Assembly (NCBI GenBank): GCA_024516035.1
Contig: CM044966.1
Coordinates: 17,675,391 to 17,739,390 of the forward strand
Length of the DNA: 64,000 nt
Direction: 5' to 3'
Source: Bactericera cockerelli
Lineage: Eukaryota > Arthropoda > Insecta > Hemiptera > Triozidae
The translations under genes and the position numbers were made by a program. Shown in pieces: positions 36,301 through 47,300 of the stretch (the stretch's first letter is position 1; every line of letters begins with the position of its first letter). The notes under the pieces are model-generated. The model was not told the origin of the DNA, made no database searches, and saw only the letters and a program-made list of their open reading frames with translations.

Positions 36301-39300
36301 GGTTTTTTAGGTGAGTCTAGGGATACACTTTGGTCACAATACAAAAATAATATAAGATATTGTATATTAAAGTGGTAAAGTCCTATGATTCTGCCCTACC
36401 CACTAAAAATTGTGACATAATAACACACAGAAAAACATTATTCTCAATATATTTTCATATATAAAGATAAAATACAGTATCAAATATACTGTACCTAGTA
36501 TATTTTCAGTTTAAAATCACTATGTCGAGAAGATGCTTGGCTTTCTTCTCTCTCATTTTATCTATACATTTACATTTATTTATATTCGTTTGGTATGGAA
36601 GTTGATTTTTTTACACCACACAAACCAGACTACGAAAGTATGGTTACATTGGCTACCTGGTCTTGGTTACCTGGTTTCTTGGTTACCTAGTCTTAGTTAC
36701 CTGGTTTCTTGGTTACCGGGTCTTAGTTACCTGGTTTCTTGATTACCTGGTTTTAGTTACCTGGTTTCTTGGTTACCGGGTCTTAGTTACCTGGTTTCTT
36801 GGTTACCGGGTCTTAGTTACCTGGTTTCTTGGTTACCGGGTCTTAGTTACCTGGTTTCTTGGTTACCGGGTCTTAGTTACCTGGTTTCTTGATTACCTGG
36901 TCTTAGGTACCTGGTTTCTTGGTTACCGGGTCTTTAGTTACCTGGTTTCTTGATTACCTGGTCTTAGGTACCTGGTTTCTTGGTTACCGGGTCTTAGTTA
37001 CCTGGTTTCTAGGTTACCGGGTCTTAGTTACCTGGTTTCTTGGTTACCGCGTCTTAGTTACCTGGTTTCTTGGTTACCGGGTCTTAGTTACCTGGTTTCT
37101 AGGTTACCGGGTCTTAGTTACCTGGTTTCTTGGTTACCGGGTCTTAGTTACCTGGTTTCTTGGTTACCGGGTCTTAGTTACCTGGTTTCTTGGTTACCGG
37201 GTCTTAGTTACCTGGTTTTAGTTACCTGGTTTCTAGGTTACCGGGTCTTAGTTACCTGGTTTCTAGGTTACCGGGTCTTAGTTACCTGGTTTCTAGGTTA
37301 CCGGGTCTTAGTTTACCTGGTTTCTAGGTTACCGGGTCTTAGTTACCTGGTTTCTAGGTTACCGGGTCTTAGTTACCTGGTTTCTAGGTTACCGGGTCTT
37401 AGTTACCTGGTTTCTAGGTTTACCGGGTCTTAGGTACCTGGTTTCTTGGTTACCGGGTCTTAGTTTCCTGGTTTCTTGGTTACCGGGTCTTAGTTACCTG
37501 GTTTCTTGGTTACCGGGTCTTAGTTACCTGGTTTCTTGGTTACCGGGTCTTAGTTACCTGGTTTCTTGGTTACCGGGTCTTAGTTACCTGGTTTCTTGGT
37601 TACCGGGTCTTAGTTACCTGGTTTCTCGGTTACCTGGTCTTAGTTACCTGGTTTCTTGGTTACCGGGTCTTAGTTACCTGGTTTCTTGGTTACCGGGTCT
37701 TAGTTACCTGGTTTCTTGGTTACCGGGTCTTAGTTACCTGGTTTCTAGGTTACCGGGTCTTAGTTACCTGGTTTCTTGGTTACCGGGTCTTAGTTACCTG
37801 GTTTCTTGGTTACCGGGTCTTAGTTACCTGGTTTCTAGGTTACCGGGTCTTAGTTACCTGGTTTCTTGGTTACCGGGTCTTAGTTACCTGGTTTCATGGT
37901 TACCGGGTCTTAGTTACCTGGTTTCTTGATTACCTGGTCTTAGGTACCTGGTTTCTTGGTTACCGGTCTTAGTTACCTGGTTTCTTGGTTACCGGGTCTT
38001 AGTTACCTGGTTTCATGGTTACCGGGTCTTAGTTACCTGGTTTCTTGATTACCTGGTCTTAGGTACCTGGTTTCTTGGTTACCGGTCTTAGTTACCTGGT
38101 TTCTCGGTTACCGGGTCTTAGTTACCTGGTTTCTTGGTTACCGGGTCTTAGTTACCTGGTTTCTTGGTTACCGGGTCTTAGTTACCTGGTTTCTCGGTTA
38201 CCGGGTCTTAGTTACCTGGTTTCTTGGTTACCGGGTCTTAGTTACCTGGTTTCTTGGTTACCGGGTCTTAGTTACCTGGTTTCTTGGTTACCGGGTCTTA
38301 GTTACCTGGTTTCTCGGTTACCGGGTCTTGTTACCTGGTTTCTTGGTTACCGGGTCTTAGTTACCTGGTTTCTCGGTTACCGGGTCTTGTTACCTGGTTT
38401 CTAGGTTACCGGGTCTTAGTTACCTGGTTTCTAGGTTACCGGGTCTTAGTTACCTGGTTTCTCGGTTACCGGGTCTTGTTACCTGGTTTCTTGGTTACCG
38501 GGTCTTAGTTACCTGGTTTCTAGGTTACCGGGTCTTGTTACTTGGTTTCTAGGTTACCGGGTCTTAGTTACCTGGTTTCTCGGTTACCGGGTCTTGTTAC
38601 CTGGTTTCTTGGTTACCGGGTCTTAGTTACCTGGTTTCTTGGTTACCTGGTTTCTTGCGTATATCCTGCAGCAGAATGACGGACTGAGCGAACTGGTCGT
38701 ATATGTTGAACCTCCGAGCCAAAGACTTCAGTCCTCTCTCCACCTGTCGGCTGCTCTGTGATACACTGGAAATGAAAATATTTGAACATAATATTCATCA
38801 TCATCATAGGGTGGCGTCATCGTGAACGATGGTAGCCAGACAGGGGAGGAATGAACTCGTTTTACAAATTCTACGCTGAAACCGGGACTTGAACCACCGA
38901 CCTTCACGTCACAAGTCCGTCGCCTAATCGATCAAGCCACTGAGGTCGGTACACAGTGGAGTAATGACTCAGCACTTCTACCACTGTTTTTAAAGGAGGC
39001 TAATAATTAACAAGGGCCTCCAGAACCAAGCCAATGCTGGTCTACTTCCTGTTTATAGTCCCCCAGCCAGACGGTACACAAATACTCAAACTTGCTTTAC
39101 TAAATCTACGCTGAAACCGGGACTTGAACCACCGACCTCCAGGTTACAAGTCCGTCGCCTTATCGATTCAGCTACTGAGGTCGGTTAAAGAGATTCATTT
39201 CTCTTGAAGACAGCTGAATTGGACCTGGTGCCAGCGTCGATGGCGCGTTGAATGCACCGGTTCTCGTAGGATCACAGAAGTTGAGCAACGTCCAGCGAGG

Positions 39301-42300
39301 TGAAGACTTCGTGATGGCCCAACCCAGCCTGGGTACGGTTAATGTGGGTAGCAGGTTTGTGAGTTTCCTGCGAATAGAGGGTAACACCTCCGTCGTGATT
39401 TGACCATGCAGTTGAAAGCGACGTTAAACCCAAATCAAAAAAGAAAAAAAAATCCCAGGAAATTGTTCTCTTATATTAAGTTCGACAGGTGTAGTTTTTT
39501 TTATTAGTTTTTTTCTCTTTTTTAGGTAAAACATTATTGTGTAAAATGTTTATAAGTATAAATATCATCAATATCATTTTATTATTTATACTTATAAACA
39601 TTTTATGTTTATAAGTATAAATAAAATGATATTTTATATAAATATCATTTTATTTATACTTATAAACATAAAATGTTTATAAGTATAAATAAAAAAAAAT
39701 CTACAGGATTCTCTTATATTCAGGCTCGACTGTACTATCATAGTTGTTGGCTTACTAGAGTTTGACCTCCTTTTTCTTCTCGTCCAGAACCCTGGGCTGG
39801 TGCGCCAAACAGAAGACAGAGGATCGCCACTGGAAAGCTGTGAGGAACAGCTTCTGGGCACAGACTGCACAGCGCGCCTCTTGGAACAGTTTCTCTGTAC
39901 CGGGCTGAGGAACACAGGAAATCTCTATATACACTAGACTGGTTTTATCTCATAGAGGTAAGAAAAAAATGTCAGAATTTTTACAACGCTCAGGCAGAAA
40001 TTAGTTCGGCTTTTGCAGAAATTGAGATAGACAAAATTTCAAGGCAATCAGAGTACGTTAACAGGACCCGCTCTGGCCTCAAAGTTTGGAAATTTGCCAA
40101 ATTTTCGAGGTTGAGCTGACATTTTCGGCCATAACTCGAGAACGAAAAATCATACGAGCTTTAAAGATATATCAAATGAAAGACCATTTTGTTGGCTTTA
40201 CTTTGTTGTCTAATACTAGTTCCCGAAATCTTAATGGTTACTGACTAAATTAAGAATATGTAGTCGAAAACGGGCCAGGTACCCAAAGTAGAGCATCTAA
40301 GGCATGATAGGATAATGGGTGAAAATACTTATGATTTATAAAACTTATACATATAAATGTTAGAAGAATAGTTTTGAATGATTTTTTGACACATTATGAA
40401 GCTATAAATACCCGCTTTTACCTACTTGATAGTTCCTGACAGGTTAAGGCATGGCCAGAAAAACAAAATAATAATACAAACATATTACGTCAAAGTTATT
40501 CTCATTTTTTTATTGTAGAAATACAAATATCTAAAACTAAAAGTACAAATAGGTTATATTTCGTCAAAAAAATACAAATTAAGCAGTAAAACTTAACTTA
40601 TAGTTAGTTGGGAGAGGGGTAGAGAGGGAACTTTTTTAAGAATCAAGATAGAGTCTCCTACATTTACTCACAACTTGTGGGACAAACTGTTTCTGACATT
40701 CCTCTCTAGTTAGTAAGTCGCTGAAGTCACTCATCAACTTAACGCCTCTCTTGGCTGTGTCGTTTACAACTTTAAGGGATTGTACAATTTTAAGTGCTTT
40801 CTGATACTGAGGCTCACCATGACAAATTTAGGGGTCTGAAGAAAAGAAATGTTTCGTGAGTAATGACATCTTTAAGGCCCCCTCTCACATAAGCTGGTAG
40901 GTCTTTTATTCGTACTGTAATGTTGACATTTTTTGTCACCTCTGTATCATTCGAAGAACTGAAAAGCTTAGCAGCCATTCCAGACTTTTCATCATGTTGT
41001 GACAAAGTTGGATCGAAAAATCCCAAGCCAACAGTTTCGGCATTCAAGTACCACAGGTGATAGCCATGAAACAGGAGCTACTGTAGACGCTTGTGGTCTG
41101 TGTTGTAGTATGCCTCCCCTCTGATGGGCGAGAAGTGACACAATACTTCCCATTTAGGTGCTGGGTCAACACGAGCGCACCGGAAGGTATCCCTTACAAA
41201 CAATTGTAACCAAATTAAGAATACACATTTTTGTCGGCACGGGGGATCGAACCCAGGACCTTCCGCATGGCAAGCGGTGCTTAACCACTGAGCTCATCGT
41301 GCTCTCATATAAATAATCTGGATGAGGTTCAGTTCTACTACCCATTTTACAGTCAAAGGCGCTTCTCAAGATAACTTCTATTGTGACGACATGCTAAGGA
41401 GAGCAAGTCCCGCTCTAACATTTTTTCTAATAATGTACAGGGTCCTTTTACTCTACACCTGTGTTTGATGCTGTCGTATCAAAACACATAGTTCAGAGAA
41501 AGCACTAAACAAAGTTGTCTATCACCTGTGGCACTTGAATGCCGAAATTGTTGGCTTGGGATTATTCGATCGAACTTTGTCACATGATGAAAAGTCTGGA
41601 ATGGCTGCAAAGCTTTTCAGTTCTTCGGATGATACAGAGGAGACAAAAAATGTCAACATTACAGTAAGAATAAAAGACATACCAGCTTATGTGAGAGGGG
41701 GCCTTAAAGAGTTCATTACTCACGAAACATTTCTTTTCTTTAGTCGATTTGTCATAAAAACTGACTTTTTGAGGGGAGACCCCTAAATTTGTCCTGGTGA
41801 GCCTCAGTATCAGAAAGCACTTAAAATTGAACAATCCCTTAAAGTTGTAAACGACACAGCCAAAAGAGGCGTTAAGTTGATGAGTGACTTCAGCGACTTA
41901 CTAACTAGAGAGGAATGCCAGAAACAGTTTGTCCCACAAGTTGTGAGTATATGTAGGAGACTATATCCTGATTCTTCTAAAAGTTCCCTCTCTACCCCTC
42001 TCCCAACTAACTAAGTTAAGTTTTACTGCTTAATTTGTATTTTTTTTACGAAATGTTACCTATTTGTACTTTTAATTTTAGATATTTGTATTTCTACAAT
42101 AAAAAAATGAGAATAACTTTGACGTAATATGTTTCTATTATTATTTTGTTTTTCTGGCCATGCCTTAACCTGTCAGGAACTATCAAGTAGGTAAAAACGG
42201 GTATTTATAGCTTCATAATGTGTCAAAAAATCATTCAAAACTAATCTTCTAACATTTATATGTATATGTTTTATAAATCATAAGTATTTTCACCCATTAT

Positions 42301-44309
42301 CCTACCATGCCTTAGATGCTCTACTTTGGGTACCTGGCCCGTTTTCGACTACATATTCTTAATTTAGTCAGTAACCATTAAGATTTCGGGAACTAGTATT
42401 AGACAACAAAGTAAAGCCAACAAAATGATCTTTCATTTGATATATCTTTAAAGCTCGTATGATTTTTCGTTCTCGAGTTATGGCCGAAAATGTCAGCTCA
42501 ACCTCGAAAATTTGGCAAATTTCCAAACTTTGAGGCCAGAGCGGGTCCTGTTAACGTACTCTGATTGCCTTGAAATTTTGTCTATCTCAATTTCTGCAAA
42601 AGCCGAACTCATTTCTGCCTGAGCGTTGTAAAAATTCCGATATTGATTTTTTAAAACCAGTCTAATATACACTCACCGGAAGAATTAACCGGACACTTCC
42701 TGTTTTCCCCTTTAACACCGTGTATTTCCATGCGGCTGCAAAAGGTTGTAACTTCTACTGTAGATAACTTTTTTATATGACTTTTGTTTTGTATAAAAGA
42801 AAACAGATTAAGGATTTACACTCATTATAAGAAAAAAATCAGGAAAAATCATTGCAACTCATGGAAAGAAAAATTTAAAATTTCAATTTACCGTATTTTT
42901 GAGATTTTTGAAACATGAGCCTCAATGAATTGTGTTTTTTTTAAATCCTTGTATTAGTAGGTCATGTTGAAATTGAAATCTTTAGGTTTTTGTATTTTTA
43001 AGAAAAATCGAATGATAAAAATAAAACACTGAACTGAGTGTGTTCTAAATAAAACACCTCTAAAATTCTGTGTTTTGCAAGTTTACATTTGTCTTTCCAT
43101 GAGTTGCAATGATTTTTCCTGATTTTTTTTCTTATAATGAGCTTAAATCCTTAATCTGTTTTCTTTTATACAAAACAAAAATCATCGGAAAATGTTATCT
43201 ACAGTAGAAGTTACAACCTTTTGCAGCCGCATGGAAATACACGGTGTTAAAGGGGAAAACAGGAAGTGTCCGGTTAATTCTTCCGGTGAGTGTATAAAAC
43301 AGAAAAAAGGACTACCTACCTACCTATGTTTGTTTGTCCGAATTTGTTTAGCCAAAACGGTAAGAGATAGCGAAAAATGTCTCAGAATTGACCTCCCCAA
43401 AACCATTATCGCTTTGTCCAGAAAAATTATAAAAAGTTCAAAAAGGCATTGCTGTCCAGCAGTACGACCATGCCTTAGTAAATTTGAAATTTAGTCCCGT
43501 TGTAAAGCACGGGCAAACGACTAGTATCAATATATAAAAGAGAAAAGTCTGGCTGGGGGACTATAAAGAGGGAGTAGACCAGCATTGGCTTGGTTCTGGG
43601 GGCCCTTGTCAATTATTAGCCTCCTTGTAAAGACAGTGGTAGCCACCCTTTGATGATGAGAAATATGGACGGACTTTGTATTATATCAAGCTTTATTAGG
43701 AGGACAAAGTATACAATATTTACAGTATAACATAGTTTGAAAATCTTGATATATAAATGAGAAATATGGACGGACTTTGTATGCAGAAATATTTCACTAA
43801 TGGAAGGATATGGAGAACGTTCATCACGACCGAAGTCGCTACTGGTAACTTTGTATGTATCTTTTTTAGGAGAAATGGTAAGAGGTAGCAAAAAAATGAT
43901 GAAAGATGACCCGAAGTAATTTTTTGGTACAATTCCAGGAAAACTTCCAAAAGTCCGAATCCCGCTACCGTTCTCGAGTTATAGCTTTTCTCGATACCAA
44001 CACCTTCGAATCCCTCTTTTTTTGCTATCTAATACAAATTATTTGTCTCTAACTAACCTAAGAACTACTTACCTCTAGCACTAGCACCCTAACTACTTAC
44101 CTCTAGCACAGCGCCACAGCTTATCCATTCTCTCCTCGCCCGTAGCTCCTCCCCTATGAGTCGGGTGTAGGCAGAGTAAAGGAGGTGCGCCCACCGGAGG
44201 GGCAGGGAGAAGAGGGAGGAGTACACCAGGGAGGTGAGGAGGTGCCCGCGGGACAGCTGGAGGTGAGGGTGCCGGGTGCGACGGAAGTAGCGGCCCATAG
44301 CAGGCACCT

Positions 44310-44349
<40 letters not shown>

Positions 44350-47300
44350 GTTCGTCAATATTTTTATTGTACTAAATCGAATGCGGAAAGATAAAGAGTT
44401 GCTCCTAATTATCAAAACTAGAAAAATTCAATACTTTGGACATGTCTTGCGCGGCGAGAAGTATGCTCTATTAAGGCTGATCATCCAGGGAGATATTGAA
44501 GGATCAAGATCAAAGGGAAGGCCAAGAAATATATGGATAGATGATATCAAGCGTTGGACGGGTCTTACATCTTCAGAAATTTACATCACACTTCAATCAA
44601 GAGAAAACACTGCCATTATGATCGCCAACCTTCGTTCGGAGACGGCGTAACAAGAAGAAGAAGAATCTGAGTGTAATAGTAAAGCCAGCCTCCGTGGCGT
44701 AACGGTTGTGACTACTGCCCGTAGTCCAGAGGTCCTGAGTATGTGACCACTTGAGACTCGCCCCGTGACTCACGTAGCACTTGACCACCCCGAGTGAGAA
44801 CAGCACACCTCTCCCTCACTCTGGCTGAACAGTGTGAACACATTCACCTAAGACTATTTGTTACTACCCATTTTGATTTATTGTATATTATTTTTAATAA
44901 AAAAAAATAATTCTTTGTGACATCAGTTTTTTGTTGTTGTAAATACTCCTTAAGTCCAATATTTCTATATCTTTAACATTTTTTTTATATTTTGTTTACT
45001 ATGATATGTTCAATTTCTACCTGTAATTTTTGTTATTTTGTTCTTATTGTACATAGGACTTTGTTAATAAATACACACCCTTTTGAGGGTATTTATTTAT
45101 TTATTTACTCACCCACTGAGGCAAGGGGAGCACTGCAGTCTCGCTGAGGCTCGCCCCGTGACTCACGTAGCACTTGACCACCCCGGGTGAGAACAGCACA
45201 ACCTCTCCTTCACTTTGCGTGAACACGCTCACCTCCACGCTGTGGGTGAGCAGGTCCTCGGGATGCACGCATAGGGGAACGTGGCCCAGCAGGCCCTCGG
45301 TGTGGCGCGGAGGCGAGAACAGACCGGGAGACTCGGTTTTGAGCAGGGTCCCGAATTGAGCGCAGTCCCGCACCACGTACCAGGTTTTGCTCGCTCCCCT
45401 GAAATCAAGTTGACGGAATTTTTCTTAAAAAATCTGTCTGTTTGTTTGAAAAAATGTCTATGTATTTTTAATGTTTTTTTTATTTGTTTTTAAAGTGGAT
45501 AAATGAATAAATTGTTAACACGGTCTATTTATTTTTAAATAGTCTATTTATTTTAAACTGTCTATTTATTTTTTAATATTTTTTTTATTATAATGTGCAC
45601 TAGCGGGCTGTCGCCCGCTTTGCGGGCCGAGGCATGGCCGTGAAAGCAAAAAATCCTTTTTCGCCAATGGCAGGTGTTGTAGTGGGAATTTCGAAAAATC
45701 CCGTCTTATTGCACATCTAGACTATAAGACAAAGCTACCTACCAAATTTCAGCTTCCTAGGACTTACGGTTTGGGCTGTAGAGCGATGATCAGTCAGTGG
45801 TCAGTCAGTGGTCAGTGACTTTGACATTTATATATTAGGATAAATTAATAAATTGTTAACACGGGTAGTTCCGTTCATTCCACGCTAGTGTCAAATAAAT
45901 TGCATCATTAATCGCATTTCAACCATTTTGACCCATTTTTCAGCCCAGCTCGATATGGCTTAACATGGTGTCATTAAAAAATTAAAGCTTAAAAAGGAAA
46001 AGCCCAAGATCTCACGATGGTTCATCGCACATAGAAATATGTGGTTTAAAACGAGCCAACATTGCAACTTATGTTAAACGACAGCAACTATTTAATTTTT
46101 CTCTCGTCTTCTTATCCTCACCTGTGTCAGTTAGTTATCATATTTGTGTTAATCACTTTCATGATACCACAACTACTCAAACTCGCTTTACTAAATCTAC
46201 GCTGAAACCGGGACTTGAACCACCGACCTCCGGGTTTCTAGTCCGGCGCCTTATCGATCAAGCTACTGAGGTCGTCTTCCTATCCTCACCTGTGTATGAA
46301 ATGCATACAGGGTGCGGCGTACGCCTCCTGACGGAAGCCCTGGGTGCTGTAGATACTGTCCATGCAGACCCGGTTGACGGAGAGATCGGCCACGCTCGAG
46401 TCTTCCGTGTCACCCTGTAGAACTGAGGACGAGAACTGGTCGCATCCAGGCGAACCCTGTAAACAGAAATAATAATAATAATAATAACATCGCCTTATTT
46501 ACACTCTTAAATTAGGACTATAATTAATTAATTTAATGTGTTTCTTTGTGTTATTATATCACAATTTTAGTGGGTAGCGCAGAATCATAGGACTTTTCCG
46601 TATCTTTAATACCCATATCTTATTTTTGCCTATAATTCCGCCACTGGTCGCTGCTAACATTAAAGCAGCTACTCATTTTTCTTCACGAGGTATGAGTGGA
46701 CCCCGAACACTCAAGTACAGAGCTGAAAAAATCCTGCCCCCCCGGCGATCGAACCCAGGTCTCCGTGCTTGCAATTCCTAGCGCGCTAACTCACTCGGCC
46801 ACGGTGACTACAAATTAGGACTATTGAGTTCCATTATTCCAGCAGTAAGCCCGAGACGTATTATTATGAGGTCTAAGTCCGAAATGGGAAGGTAACTTGT
46901 TTTATTTCTTAGAAGCTTTAGCTTAGGAAAAATACCTTTGTATATGTTATCCTGTTATTAAATAAATAAAATTAAAAAATTCCTGCTGGGTTTTGAACCC
47001 GCAACTGCTGGATTACCAGTCAGACGCCTTGACCACTGAGCTACCGGGACAAACAAAAAACCCTGACACCTGATTGGCTGAGGCATGGTACACTGTGATG
47101 TCTTCTAGATTCTGATTGGTTGAACAGAAACTCACCTGAACAAATCCAGACACCTGATTGGCTGACGCATGGTACACTGTGATGTCTTCTAGATTCTGAT
47201 TGGTTGAACAGAAACTCACCTGAACAAATCCAGACACCTGATTGGCTGACGCATAGTACACTGTGATGTCTTCTAGATTCTGATTGGTTGAACAGAAACT

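Larger units (their letters stand above)
39934..42662. mobile_element. Large inverted repeat with 1.1-kb arms
   Basis: Left arm 39934-41064, right arm 41519-42662, spacer of about 450 bp carrying a minus-strand SINE-C (41064-41305). The outer ends are ACTAGACTGG / CCAGTCTA. Each arm codes the same small protein piece in opposite directions. Confidence 0.88.

Noticed and set aside
36640..38404. Open frames coding VTWFLGYR-type repeat proteins
   Set aside because: They are read-through of the 30-bp minisatellite, opposite in strand to the host gene, with no start context or homology.
43192..43494. Cys-containing 100-residue open frame
   Set aside because: Its first part is the MITE inverted repeat and the remainder is element-like; no support as a gene.
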